Shown: piece by piece, positions 1 through 7,932 of the stretch
Position numbering within the stretch: the stretch's first letter is position 1
How the letters are laid out: every line of letters begins with the position of its first letter
Assembly: GCF_014648055.1 (NCBI RefSeq)
Contig: NZ_BMQJ01000008.1
Span: 152,751 to 216,750 of the forward strand
DNA from: Streptosporangium pseudovulgare
Lineage (GTDB): Bacteria > Actinomycetota > Actinomycetes > Streptosporangiales > Streptosporangiaceae
DNA length: 64,000 nt
Reading direction: 5' to 3'
Made by a program: the position numbers and the translations under genes
The notes under the pieces: model-generated
What the model was told of the DNA's origin: nothing
Database searches by the model: none
The model's input: only the letters and a program-made list of their open reading frames with translations

Positions 1-575
1 GCCGCCTCGGCCTCCTCGGCGCCGGAGTAGCGGGCCACCGCGCCGTACCACTGGCCGGGGTCGTCGCTGAGCGGCGCGCCGAGCGCCTTCTGGTAGTCGG
101 CCAGCAGGGCCGCGCCGCCGCGGATGTTGGCGGCCGGGTCGCCGCGCAGTTCCTCGCGGCTCACGCCGGTGAGCTGGGCCGCCTTCTCCAGTGTCCTGAG
201 CGAGGCGGGGACCTCGGCGGGCGCCGGCGCCGCCTGGGGGGCCGGCAGCGGGCGGCCGTCGTCACCCCGGGCGTCCTCGGTGCCCTCGGCGTGGTGGTTC
301 CCGCCGCTCAGCTCGGCCGCGTCGGTGAGGTGCATCGGGCCGTACCCGGCGGAGCTGCTCGGCTTGCCCGCGTTGGCGTCCCAGCGCGACTCAAGGTAGG
401 ACACGCCGAGCAGGACGCTCTCGGGCACGCCGTACGCTTTGGCCGCCTCGGTGAAGGCCGCCTGCCGGCTGTCGGGAACGGCCGCCTGTGTGGCGGAGGC
501 CGGTTGCGCTGGGGAGAGGCCGCCTGCGACCACGATGGCCGCGGCCGCCAGGCGGAGGGGGGACGATCGTCGCAC
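1..575 (-). CDS. Secreted N-acetylmuramoyl-L-alanine amidase-type protein, N-terminal part (3' end cut by window edge)
   Basis: The start is a GTG at 575-573, with GAGGAG about 7 nt upstream. About 191 codons are visible before the window ends. The first ~28 residues (VRRSSPLRLAAAAIVVAGG...) form a signal peptide. Residues ~38-85 read AKAYGVPESVLLGVSYLESR and then WDANAGKPSSSAGYGPMHLT, a lysozyme/transglycosylase-like pattern (Glu in ESR, then a GxGPMHL step like GLMQ). A second helical stretch near residue 130 (LEKAAQLTGVSREELRGDP, then ANIRGGAALLADYQKAL) is typical of the N-terminal half of secreted actinobacterial amidases, whose Amidase_2/PGRP domain comes further downstream. That catalytic domain would lie outside the window, so the amidase call rests on this N-terminal pattern. 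It probably acts on peptidoglycan outside the cell. A plain lytic transglycosylase is the alternative. Confidence 0.72.
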   Translation of the reverse strand, partial: MRRSSPLRLAAAAIVVAGGLSPAQPASATQAAVPDSRQAAFTEAAKAYGVPESVLLGVSYLESRWDANAGKPSSSAGYGPMHLTDAAELSGGNHHAEGTEDARGDDGRPLPAPQAAPAPAEVPASLRTLEKAAQLTGVSREELRGDPAANIRGGAALLADYQKALGAPLSDDPGQWYGAVARYSGAEEAEA

Positions 576-610
576 GAACGCTCCTCGGCTGGGGGAATCC
601 GATGCGAGAC

Positions 611-639
611 AGCCTGCGAAGCCGGGCCCGTGATGTCAA
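611..639 (-). promoter_or_regulatory. Candidate promoter of the secreted amidase gene
   Basis: On the minus strand a perfect -35 hexamer TTGACA (639-634) is followed after 17 nt by CAGGCT (616-611), which keeps only the A and final T of an actinobacterial -10. The predicted transcript would start near 604 and give a leader of about 30 nt carrying the GAGGAG ribosome site. The -10 is weak, so this is a prediction. Confidence 0.4.
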
Positions 640-644
640 TAACA

Positions 645-683
645 TTCTTCACTTTGCCGACACGTAGCGAAGAATTTCTTCAC
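645..683. promoter_or_regulatory. Direct repeat TTCTTCAC x2 plus small palindrome upstream of the amidase promoter
   Basis: TTCTTCAC occurs at 645-652 and again at 676-683. The copies are 31 bp apart, about three helical turns. The second copy overlaps the 13-bp palindrome GAAGAATTTCTTC (669-681). The block is AT-rich in a very GC-rich context and sits just upstream of the TTGACA -35 box, as an activator or anti-repressor site would. No regulator can be named. Confidence 0.4.
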
Positions 684-902
684 CCTGTCAGCCCGGCGAC
701 TCCCGGACCCGGCCGTCTCCGCACCTCGAACGGATCGATCCGCCCACAATGCGGCGGTCACGTCGAGCGGGCGGAGGAGACGGCGCTGAGCAGGTAAAAC
801 CTGCGCATGGGGATCCGGCGGGCGGTTCTCCTCCCGGGCGGGGCGGGAAGGGCAACGGGTTGGAGGCGAAGGCCCGCGAGCCGTACGCACTGGAGAGAAG
901 AC

Positions 903-3113
903 GTGAACGGGTGGACTTTCGAGGGCCAGCCCGGCGCACTGGGCGACAGCGCGGTGACCCTGGTGGAGAGCGGTTCCTTCTGCGTGTCCGGGCGCGGCGG
1001 GGACATCGTGCCGGGCGGGGCGCAGGGGGTCTACACCGCCGACACCCGGCTGCTGTCGCGCTGGGAGCTGCGGATCGACGACGTCGGGGTGGAACCGCTC
1101 AACGTGTTCGTGACCGAGCCGTACCACGCGACGTTCGTCGGCCGGGCGGCGCCGCGGCCGGGGCGCGCGGAGAGCACCCTGCTGGTGGTCAGGGACCGCT
1201 ATGTCGGCGGCGGCCTGCGCGAGGACCTGACGCTGCGCAACCTGTCCGACGAGCCGGCCGGATGCCTGGTCGACATCCACCTGGCCGGTGACCTGGCCGA
1301 CCTGTTCGAGGTCAAGGCGGGGCGGATCCGGCACGTGCTCGACGTGGAGACGACGCCCGACCGGACAGGCCTGATGATCTTCTCCGCCAGCCGGTGCCGG
1401 GGGACCCGGGTGGTGGCCGAGCCGCAGCCGATCTCCATGCCCGGGATCCTCGCCTTCCGGATCGTCGTGCCCGCCCGGGGGGAGTGGACCGCCACCGTCC
1501 AGGTCAACCCGATCCTGGACGGCGAGGAGCTGCCCGCCCGGTTCTCCACCCGCCACCCGCCGGAGCACGCCGAGCCCGCCCGGCGGCGGGCCGACTGGGA
1601 CCGGCTCAGCCCGGCCGTCGTCACCTCCGACCGCACCCTGACCCAGGTGCTGCGCCGCTCCCGGGAGGACCTGGGGGCGCTGCGGCTGTTCGACCCCGAC
1701 CGGCCCGAGGAGCCGCCGACGATCGCCGCGGGCGCGCCGTGGTTCATGACGCTGTTCGGCCGCGACTCGCTGCTGACCTCCTGGATGGCGCTGCCGATGG
1801 ACCAGTCGCTGGCGCTCGGCACGCTGCGCCGCCTGGCCAGGCTGCAGGGCAAGACCTGCGACCCGCTCACCGAGGAGGAGCCCGGCAAGATCCTGCACGA
1901 GCTGCGCTTCGGAGCCCAGGCCGGCGGCCTCGCCTACTACGGCTCGGTGGACGCCACCCCGCTGTTCGTGATGCTGCTGGGCGAGCTGCGCCGGTGGGGC
2001 CTGCTCGGCGCGGAGGTGGAGGAGCTCCTGCCGTACGCCGACGAGGCGCTCGGCTGGATCACCAGGTCGGCCGACCCGTTCCTGTCCTACCGCCGCAAGA
2101 CCGACCACGGCCTGGTCCACCAGGGCTGGAAGGACTCCTTCGACGGCGTCACCTTCGCCGACGGCACCCTGGCCCGGCCGCCCATCGCGCTGGCCGAGGT
2201 GCAGGGCTACGTCTACGCCGCCTACAACGCGCGCGCCCACTTCGCCCACGAGGCCGGTGACATCACCCTGGAGGAGGAGTGGAAGGGGCGGGCGGAGCGC
2301 CTGCGGGAGGCGTTCAACGACCGGTTCTGGATGCCCGAGCGCGGCTACTACGCCATCGGCCTCGACGGCGAGGGACGCCGCATCGACTCCGTCGCCTCCA
2401 ACCCCGGTCACTGCCTGTGGACCGGCATCGTCGACGAGGACCGCGCCGCGTCCGTCGCCGGACACCTGCTCTCGCCGCGCATGTTCACCGGGTACGGCGT
2501 GCGCACCCTGGCCTCCGACATGGGCGCCTACAACCCGATGAGCTACCACAACGGCTCGGTCTGGCCGCACGACAACTCCATCATCGTGGCCGGGCTGATC
2601 CGGTACGGCTTCGCCGAGGAGGCGCGGCGGATCGCCTCCGGCCTGATGGAGGCGGCGGAGGCGTTCGGCTGGCGGCTGCCCGAGCTGTTCTGCGGCTTCG
2701 ACCGGGGCGACTTCTCCCCGCCGGTGCCCTACCCCACCTCCTGCACCCCGCAGGCGTGGGCCGCCGCGTCGCCCATCCACCTGCTGCGCAACATGCTCCG
2801 CCTCGACCCCTGGGTGCCCTACGGGCAGGTGTGGCTGGACCCCGTGCCGATGGAGGACATCCGGGTCGAGGGGATGCCGCTCGCCGGGTCCCGGCTGACG
2901 ATCGAGGTCAGCGACGGGAAGGTCTCCGTCGCCGGGCTGCCCGAGGGGATCATCCTGCACGACGAGCCGCGCCCGCCGGTGTCGGCCCCGGGCGGCGTCT
3001 TCAGCGCCCAGGGCCGGGGAGAGCGCGGTGACGGGCAGGCCCGGGAGGCGAGGACCCGGGAAAGGACATCGACAGGCCGGGGGGCCGGGAGCGGGGGCGA
3101 GGATGATCACTGA
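903..3113 (+). CDS. Amylo-alpha-1,6-glucosidase / glycogen debranching enzyme family protein
   Basis: 736 residues from GTG 903, which has GGAGAG 6 nt upstream; an in-frame ATG at 807 lacks a ribosome site and would add an unrelated basic leader. Residues ~15-215 match the N-terminal beta-rich debranching domain (GDE_N_bis type: SFCVSGRGGDIVPGGAQGVY, then TRLLSRWEL). From ~270 the (alpha/alpha)6 glucosidase part follows: GAPWFMTLFGRDSLLTSWMA near 277, RLARLQGKTCDPLTEEEPGK near 313 and SYHNGSVWPHDNSIIVAGLI near 547. No signal peptide is seen, so the protein is probably cytoplasmic. Family members hydrolyse alpha-glucosidic bonds; the substrate is not proven here. The next gene starts before this one ends, so the two are translationally coupled, suggesting joint handling of a glucan or glycoside. 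Confidence 0.85.
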   Translation: MNGWTFEGQPGALGDSAVTLVESGSFCVSGRGGDIVPGGAQGVYTADTRLLSRWELRIDDVGVEPLNVFVTEPYHATFVGRAAPRPGRAESTLLVVRDRYVGGGLREDLTLRNLSDEPAGCLVDIHLAGDLADLFEVKAGRIRHVLDVETTPDRTGLMIFSASRCRGTRVVAEPQPISMPGILAFRIVVPARGEWTATVQVNPILDGEELPARFSTRHPPEHAEPARRRADWDRLSPAVVTSDRTLTQVLRRSREDLGALRLFDPDRPEEPPTIAAGAPWFMTLFGRDSLLTSWMALPMDQSLALGTLRRLARLQGKTCDPLTEEEPGKILHELRFGAQAGGLAYYGSVDATPLFVMLLGELRRWGLLGAEVEELLPYADEALGWITRSADPFLSYRRKTDHGLVHQGWKDSFDGVTFADGTLARPPIALAEVQGYVYAAYNARAHFAHEAGDITLEEEWKGRAERLREAFNDRFWMPERGYYAIGLDGEGRRIDSVASNPGHCLWTGIVDEDRAASVAGHLLSPRMFTGYGVRTLASDMGAYNPMSYHNGSVWPHDNSIIVAGLIRYGFAEEARRIASGLMEAAEAFGWRLPELFCGFDRGDFSPPVPYPTSCTPQAWAAASPIHLLRNMLRLDPWVPYGQVWLDPVPMEDIRVEGMPLAGSRLTIEVSDGKVSVAGLPEGIILHDEPRPPVSAPGGVFSAQGRGERGDGQAREARTRERTSTGRGAGSGGEDDH

Positions 3114-4218
3114 AGAGGAGCCGGCCGGGTGGCGCGGCGGGGGGCTGCGCGTCGTGATGATCGCTCCCCCCTGGTACGACGTGCCGCCCGCGGCGTACGG
3201 CGGCATCGAGTCGATGGTGGCGGACCTCGTCGCGGGGCTGTCGCGGCGCGGGCACGAGGTCACCCTGATCGGCGCGGGCAAGCCCGGCACGTCGGCCCGC
3301 TTCCTGGCGACCTACGCCGTGCCGCCGTCGGAGCGGATCGGCGAGGCGATGCCGGAGGTGCTGCACGCGGCCCGGGCGCACGGCATGCTCTCCGGCCTGG
3401 AGACGGACATCGTCCACGACCACTCGCTGGCCGGGCCGCTGCACGCCGGGTGCCGGGCCGTCCCGACGGTGATCACCTGCCACCTCACGATGGACGGTGA
3501 GTTCGGCGACTACTACCGCTCGCTCGGCGCCGGCGTGGTGATGGTCGGCATCTCCCGAGCGCAGCGGCGCAGCGCCCCGGAGCTGCCCTGGGCCGGGGTC
3601 GTCCACAACGCGGTGGACATCGCCTCCTTCCCCTTCCGCGAGGACAAGGAGGACTGGGTGCTGTGGCTCGGCCGGTTCAACGAGGACAAGGGCGCGCACC
3701 TGGCCATCGACGCCGCCCGCGCGGCCGGGCGGCGGATCATGCTGGCCGGCAAGCTCACCGAGCCGGTGGAGCGCGACTACTTCGCCGAGCACGTCGCGCC
3801 CAGGCTCGGCGCCGACGCCGAGTACGTCGGCGAGGCCGACGCCGTCGGCAAGCGCGAACTGCTCGCGGCGGCCCGCTGCCTGCTCTTCCCTGTCCTGTGG
3901 GAGGAGCCGTTCGGCATGGTGATGATCGAGGCGATGGCCTGCGGCACGCCGGTGGTGGCGTTCGGCAGGGGAGCGGTGCCCGAGGTCGTCGCCGACGGGG
4001 TGACCGGTTTCGTCCTGGACCGGCCCGAGGAACTGCCGGAGGCGATCGAGGCGGCCGGGAAGCTCGACCCGCACGCCTGCCGGTCCCACGTGGCGGACCA
4101 CTTCGGCGTCGAGGCGATGGCCGCGGGCTACGAGCGCGTCTACCGGAAGGTGATCGCCGAGGCCGCCGCGCGGGCCGAGCCCGCCGGCGGGACCCGGGGC
4201 CTGATGCCGCTGAACTGA
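3103..4218 (+). CDS. Glycosyltransferase family 4 (GT-B fold)
   Basis: 371 residues from ATG 3103, 11 bp inside the upstream debranching-enzyme gene, with GGGGGCGAGG just before it. The N-lobe has LRVVMIAPPWYDVPPAAYGG followed by IESMVADLVAGLSRRGHEVT, the usual donor-side glycine-rich entry. The C-lobe has WLGRFNEDKGAHLAIDAARA near 190 and EEPFGMVMIEAMACGTPVVA near 267, which contains the E-x7-E signature of retaining GT4 enzymes. It would transfer a sugar from a nucleotide donor in the cytoplasm; neither donor nor acceptor can be read from the sequence. The overlap with an alpha-1,6-glucosidase-like gene argues for a shared role in glycogen, maltooligosaccharide or glycolipid metabolism. Confidence 0.85.
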   Translation: MITEEEPAGWRGGGLRVVMIAPPWYDVPPAAYGGIESMVADLVAGLSRRGHEVTLIGAGKPGTSARFLATYAVPPSERIGEAMPEVLHAARAHGMLSGLETDIVHDHSLAGPLHAGCRAVPTVITCHLTMDGEFGDYYRSLGAGVVMVGISRAQRRSAPELPWAGVVHNAVDIASFPFREDKEDWVLWLGRFNEDKGAHLAIDAARAAGRRIMLAGKLTEPVERDYFAEHVAPRLGADAEYVGEADAVGKRELLAAARCLLFPVLWEEPFGMVMIEAMACGTPVVAFGRGAVPEVVADGVTGFVLDRPEELPEAIEAAGKLDPHACRSHVADHFGVEAMAAGYERVYRKVIAEAAARAEPAGGTRGLMPLN

Positions 4219-4246
4219 CGCCGCCGGGCATCTCTCCGGGGCGGGG

Positions 4247-4585
4247 TCAGGCCGCGTGGTCCCCGTGTTCGCGGATGTACCGGGCGAAGGCCTCCCTGGC
4301 CAGCTGGGACACCGTCTTTCCCTCGCGTTCGGCAAGGGCCTTGGCGGCGTTCTTCTCCTCGGCGGTGAGGCGGAAGGTGACCTGCGGTGACCGCTCCCCG
4401 GGCGCACTGAGCGAAGGGCGGCCGACTGATCGCCGGACATGGGCCACGGCGGCGTCCACGTACGCCCGGTCGATCCGATTGCCCTGCCTGTCGTAGATCT
4501 CCTCGGCGTCCAGGTCGACGTCCGAGGCGTCGTCCAGGGTGAGTTCCACGTCCTCCGGCGGCCAGTCGCCGCGGTACTCGGTCAT
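4247..4585 (-). CDS. Ribbon-helix-helix-type antitoxin of a small toxin-antitoxin pair
   Basis: 112 residues from ATG 4585, preceded by AGGAGGAG. The N-terminus is acidic (PPEDVELTLDDASDVDLDAE), with a linker and then a C-terminal stretch SPQVTFRLTAEEKNAAKALA and EREGKTVSQLAREAFARYIR. The short beta strand QVTFRL followed by two helices is the CopG/ribbon-helix-helix pattern used for dimeric DNA binding. The start codon overlaps the stop of the upstream small ORF by ATGA, as in coupled type II modules. It probably neutralises the protein encoded at 4582-4827 and represses the pair. The order (toxin first) is the higBA-like arrangement. Confidence 0.65.
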   Translation of the reverse strand: MTEYRGDWPPEDVELTLDDASDVDLDAEEIYDRQGNRIDRAYVDAAVAHVRRSVGRPSLSAPGERSPQVTFRLTAEEKNAAKALAEREGKTVSQLAREAFARYIREHGDHAA

Positions 4586-4827
4586 GGCGTGCTCCTCCTG
4601 AGTGCGGTCGGCATGACGTGGATGACCAGCAGGCACTTCTCGGTCAGCACCGCGATGACCTCCAACTGGAGGCCACGGTCGTCAGGCCCCAGCCAGTGCC
4701 ACTGTTCGTCCAGGTGCGGCCCGGGCGACGGCACCACCCTGGGTGGGCTGGCTCGCATGACGTACATGGCTCGTGCCCTGCCGACGCGGTGCTTCCGAGC
4801 TGACTGCGTGAACCTGATTCTACGCAC
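4582..4827 (-). CDS. Small basic protein, putative toxin of a type II toxin-antitoxin pair
   Basis: 81 residues from GTG 4827. The N-terminus is basic (RRIRFTQSARKHRVGRARAM) and the core ends with QLEVIAVLTEKCLLVIHVMP. I cannot name the family with certainty: the pattern (KHR...A..VM, then D-x-G-L-x-LEV...LLVIHVMP) is of a small alpha/beta protein commonly found upstream of ribbon-helix-helix antitoxins. There is no Shine-Dalgarno sequence; CACAAT six nt upstream of the GTG could be a -10 for a leaderless transcript. The stop overlaps the next start by ATGA. Toxicity is inferred from gene pairing only. Confidence 0.55.
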   Translation of the reverse strand: MRRIRFTQSARKHRVGRARAMYVMRASPPRVVPSPGPHLDEQWHWLGPDDRGLQLEVIAVLTEKCLLVIHVMPTALRRSTP

Positions 4828-4956
4828 AGCCGGATTGTGCCATGCAGAATTAACCGATGACGCTACTTTCAGTGAGGAAATGTTTACCTGTTGTTCTGAA
4901 GGCCCGGCCGGGCGTGACCCGGCCGGGCGGGCGGGGACGGGCCCGCCGGAGTCGGA

Positions 4957-5373
4957 TCAGCCGTGCGAGTCGGCCGGGGAGCCGGTGAAGGTGGTGAGGC
5001 AGGACGGGCCGTTGACGCCGTCGAAGCGGACCGAGTGGAAGAAGTCGCGGAACGGGGTGTAGAAGTTGCCCTTCCCCCAGGGGGAGGTCACGGCGGAGCA
5101 GCCGCCGTAGCCGGACTCGGAGTACAGGTGGATGTAGGAGGCCGTACGGTTCCAGTCGGACTTGGCCCGGCCCGCCATGCCGAGCGCGGCGAGGTCCGGG
5201 GTGTCGCTCTTGATCTCGATCATGTCGCCCGTGCCGTCGAGGCCGGAGAACATGCAGTAGGACCCGGCGTGGCAGCGGTCGTAACCGGTGGCGGCCTGGG
5301 CGGGGGCGCCCGCCAGGGCGGTCAGCGCGACGGCCGCGACGGGGAGTGCCAGCATCTGAAGCTTCTTGCCCAA
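4957..5373 (-). CDS. Secreted peptidase-inhibitor (I36 / SMPI-like) family protein
   Basis: 138 residues from TTG 5373; GGAGG ends 4 nt before it, while the first in-frame ATG is too far from the ribosome site. Residues 1-28 (MGKKLQMLALPVAAVALTAL, then AGAPAQA|ATG) are a signal peptide with an AxA cleavage site. The mature part has four Cys (DRCHAGSYCMFSGLDG..., YGGCSAV, GPSCLTT) and the beta/gamma-crystallin-like pattern YCMFSG...GDMIEI...ASYIHLYSESGYGG typical of I36 inhibitors such as the Streptomyces metalloproteinase inhibitor. It would be exported and fold with disulfides. Inhibitory activity is inferred, because many homologues are untested. Confidence 0.72.
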   Translation of the reverse strand: MGKKLQMLALPVAAVALTALAGAPAQAATGYDRCHAGSYCMFSGLDGTGDMIEIKSDTPDLAALGMAGRAKSDWNRTASYIHLYSESGYGGCSAVTSPWGKGNFYTPFRDFFHSVRFDGVNGPSCLTTFTGSPADSHG

Positions 5374-5568
5374 TGTTCCTCCATTGGTGAAACTTTCTTT
5401 CGATGACCGGCTCGACCATACCTGTTGAGATCTTGTAGAGGAAGAGGTCATTTTCCGGACCGCCGAAACCCGGCCGACACCTCCCGCCGTAGGGCGGGCG
5501 GGGCTACTGGGACGGCGAGGCGCTCCTCTAGGGTGCGGGTGACGGGTTGCTCTGAGGAGAGGACGGCC

Positions 5569-6342
5569 ATGGGTGAGTTCGTGCGGGTGGAGACGGCCGA
5601 CGGGGTCGCGACGATCCGGCTCGACCGGCCGAAGATGAACGCGCTCAACCGGCAGGTCCAGGAGGAGATCCGCGACTGCGCCCGCCAGGTGGACGCCGAC
5701 CCCGAGGTGTACGCGGTGGTGCTCTACGGCGGGGAGAAGGTCTTCGCGGCGGGCGCCGACGTCAAGGAGATGGCCGGCATGTCGTACGCCGACATGGCCG
5801 TCCACTCCGCGGCCCTCCAGGGCTGCTTCACCGCGGTCGCCGGGATCGGCAAGCCGGTCATCGCGGCGGTGACCGGCTACGCCCTGGGCGGCGGCTGCGA
5901 GCTGGCGCTGTGCGCGGACATCCGGATCGCGGGCGAGTCGGCCAAGCTGGGCCAGCCGGAGATCCTGCTCGGCATCATCCCCGGCGCCGGGGGCACCCAG
6001 CGCCTGCCGCGACTGGTCGGCCCGGCGCGGGCCAAGGACCTCATTTTCACCGGCCGCCACGTCTCCGCCGCCGAGGCCCTGCAGATCGGGCTGGTCGATC
6101 GGGTCGTCCCGGACGCCGACGTCCACACCGAGGCGCTGGCCTACGCCGCGCAGTTCAAGGGCGGTCCCGCGCTGGCCGTGCGGGCGGCCAAGCAGGCCGT
6201 GGACCGCGGCCTGGAGACCGACCTGGCCACCGGCCTGGAGATCGAGCGCCTGCAGTTCTCCGGCCTGTTCGCCACCGAGGACGCCCGCGACGGCATGCGG
6301 GCCTTCGCCGAGAAGACCAAGGCCACCTTCACCGGCCGCTGA
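5569..6342 (+). CDS. Enoyl-CoA hydratase/isomerase (crotonase) family protein
   Basis: 257 residues from ATG 5569, with GAGGAGAGG upstream; longer in-frame extensions are unlike the family. Crotonase landmarks are complete: the oxyanion loop KVFAAGADVKEMAGM near 57-70, and GYALGGGCELALCADIRIA with the first catalytic Glu. GQPEILLGIIPGAGGTQRLP follows, with the second catalytic Glu. Both Glu residues being present favours a true 2-trans-enoyl-CoA hydratase of fatty-acid beta-oxidation rather than a dehalogenase or isomerase branch. The C-terminal trimerisation helices are intact. It stands alone, with no thiolase or dehydrogenase beside it, and is cytoplasmic. Confidence 0.9.
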   Translation: MGEFVRVETADGVATIRLDRPKMNALNRQVQEEIRDCARQVDADPEVYAVVLYGGEKVFAAGADVKEMAGMSYADMAVHSAALQGCFTAVAGIGKPVIAAVTGYALGGGCELALCADIRIAGESAKLGQPEILLGIIPGAGGTQRLPRLVGPARAKDLIFTGRHVSAAEALQIGLVDRVVPDADVHTEALAYAAQFKGGPALAVRAAKQAVDRGLETDLATGLEIERLQFSGLFATEDARDGMRAFAEKTKATFTGR

Positions 6343-6461
6343 CCGGCCGCGCGGCCGATCAGCGGCCTGCTCGCGCCGTCCCGGGCCGCCCGGAGCGTGG
6401 CCCGCGCCGTACGGCGCCGCCCGGGAGGGCCGCGTCACGGATGCGGCCCGTTCCCGGCCGG

Positions 6462-7838
6462 TCAGGCGGCGGCCGGGGCCGGGGTCCGGGCCGGGGTGGG
6501 GGTGCGCGGCACGGCCTGGACCAGCGCCGCGACGGCCAGGGTGACCACGATCAGGTAGACCAGCCCGTGCCGGAACGCCCCCGCGACCCCGGCCGACGGA
6601 TCGCCGTAGAACACGATGCCGACGACGCCGACGCCGATGGCCGAGCCGACCTGCTGGGCCGTGGTGAGGATCCCGGCGGCGGCGCCGGCGTGCCGCGGGG
6701 CGACCCTGGCCAGGACGGTGCCCATGATGGGGGCGAGCGCCAGGCCCATGCCGACCCCGTCGACGACCAGGATCGGCACCAGCCAGCCGATCGGCGCGTC
6801 CCAGGCGACCGCGACGAGCAGGGCGGTCAGGCCGGTCGCCCTGGTCAGCCCGCCCAGGGCGATCGTCTGGCGGCCGAGGCGGGTCGTCAGCCGGGGCGCG
6901 AGCAGCGAGGCCGCGAGGTAGCCCGCGCCGATCGGGGTGAAGATCAGGCCGGCCTGGAGCGCGTCCAGGCCCCGGCCCTCCTGGACGTACAGGGCGAAGA
7001 CCAGGAAGTAGGCGGCCATGCCCATGGTGAAGGCGAGCTGGGTGAGCAGCCCCGCGGTGAAGGCCCGCTCGCGGAACAGGGTGAGGTCGATCAGCGGTGA
7101 CTCGTGCCGCCGCCGGCCGTACGCGATGAGGAGGGCGGCGGCGACGGCGAAGGACAGCCAGGTCCACAGTGGCCAGCCCTGCTCACGGCCCTCGATCAGC
7201 GGCAGCAGCGTGGCGACCAGGCCGAGCGTGACGAGTGCGGCCCCGCCGACGTCGAGCCGTACGGCGTCGGCGGATCGGCTCTCGGGCACCACGCGGCCGG
7301 TCATCACCAGGGCGGCGACGCCGATCGGCAGATTGATCAGGAAGCAGGCCCGCCAGCCGAGGCCGAACAGGTCGGCCTGGATGAGCACGCCCCCGATGAT
7401 CTGGCCGAACACCGCCGCCAGGCCCATGGTCATCGCGTAGGCGCTGAGCGCCCTGACCTGGGCCGCCCCGTGGTAGGCGGTGCGCAGGACGGCCAGCACC
7501 TGGGGGGAGAGCAGCGCGGCCGCCGCACCCTGCGCGACGCGGGCGGCGATCAGCGTGCCGACGTCCGGGGCCAGGCCGCAGGCGACCGAGGCCAGCGTGA
7601 AGAGGGCCAGCCCGACGGCGAACATGCGGCGGCGGCCGAAGAGGTCACCGAGCCGGCCGCCGAGGACCAGTCCGGAGCCGTAGGCCAGGCCGTATCCGGC
7701 GACCACCCACTCGATGGCCGCGGCCCCGGCGTGCAGGTCGCGCTGGGTGGTGGGGATGGCCACGTTGACGATGAAGAAGTCGAGCATCGTGATGAAGACA
7801 CCGGTCAGGACGGTGGGCAGGGTGCCCCGGCGTGGCAT
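6462..7838 (-). CDS. MFS transporter, DHA2-type drug:proton antiporter family
   Basis: 458 residues from ATG 7838. Many hydrophobic segments follow one another (TVLTGVFITMLDFFIVNVAI at the N-terminus, and about 13-14 in all). MFS motif A is seen as GGRLGDLFGRRRMF near 60. The first helix MLDFFIVNVAIPTTQRDLHA and AAIEWVVAGYGLAYGSGLVL match the EmrB/QacA (DHA2) group, which extrudes lipophilic compounds with proton antiport. A TetR gene is divergent, 94 bp away, with two operator-like sites between them, so the pump is probably repressed until a ligand binds TetR. The substrate is unknown. Confidence 0.87.
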   Translation of the reverse strand: MPRRGTLPTVLTGVFITMLDFFIVNVAIPTTQRDLHAGAAAIEWVVAGYGLAYGSGLVLGGRLGDLFGRRRMFAVGLALFTLASVACGLAPDVGTLIAARVAQGAAAALLSPQVLAVLRTAYHGAAQVRALSAYAMTMGLAAVFGQIIGGVLIQADLFGLGWRACFLINLPIGVAALVMTGRVVPESRSADAVRLDVGGAALVTLGLVATLLPLIEGREQGWPLWTWLSFAVAAALLIAYGRRRHESPLIDLTLFRERAFTAGLLTQLAFTMGMAAYFLVFALYVQEGRGLDALQAGLIFTPIGAGYLAASLLAPRLTTRLGRQTIALGGLTRATGLTALLVAVAWDAPIGWLVPILVVDGVGMGLALAPIMGTVLARVAPRHAGAAAGILTTAQQVGSAIGVGVVGIVFYGDPSAGVAGAFRHGLVYLIVVTLAVAALVQAVPRTPTPARTPAPAAA

Positions 7839-7857
7839 GGCCGCTCCAGTGGATAGA

Positions 7858-7873
7858 TAGAACGATCGGTATA
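7858..7873. promoter_or_regulatory. TetR-type operator half-site pair 1 between MFS pump and tetR
   Basis: TAGAACGATCGGTATA is an imperfect palindrome (12 of 16 positions symmetric) centred on CGATCG. It lies 20 bp upstream of the pump start on the minus side. A second related site begins 31 bp away, so both divergent promoters could be controlled by one dimer pair. Confidence 0.55.
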
Positions 7874-7888
7874 CAGCGCCTCATTAGA

Positions 7889-7904
7889 TAGAATGGTTGG
7901 TCTA
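7889..7904. promoter_or_regulatory. TetR-type operator 2 between MFS pump and tetR
   Basis: TAGAATGGTTGGTCTA has the symmetric ends TAGA/TCTA and shares the leading TAGATAGAA context with site 1. It lies 28 bp upstream of the tetR GTG. The binding protein is inferred from position. Confidence 0.5.
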
Positions 7905-7932
7905 CTGTCAACCGCGTGCGAGGATCGGAGCC

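Larger units (their letters stand above)
576..902. other. Divergent intergenic region between amidase and debranching-enzyme genes
   Basis: No supported gene lies in this stretch. It holds the amidase promoter and repeat block (611-683). The remainder up to 902 is GC-rich and ends with the ribosome site GGAGAG before the GTG at 903. Reading frames that cross it have no start signal and a composition unlike the flanking proteins. Confidence 0.6.

Noticed and set aside
576..902. c-di-AMP (ydaO-type) riboswitch upstream of the cell-wall hydrolase
   Set aside because: Such riboswitches are common before actinobacterial wall hydrolases, but the predicted leader here is only about 30 nt and I see no matching conserved blocks.
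636..3290. Long open frame (884 codons) on the minus strand opposite the debranching-enzyme gene
   Set aside because: It is antisense to a well-matched family protein, is rich in His/Arg/Gly/Pro as expected from GC-skewed antisense frames, and has no family motif.
4957..7167. A 736-codon minus-strand fusion of a basic protein with the I36 inhibitor
   Set aside because: Only the last 138 codons match a family, and they have their own signal peptide and ribosome site; the remainder is antisense to the enoyl-CoA hydratase gene.
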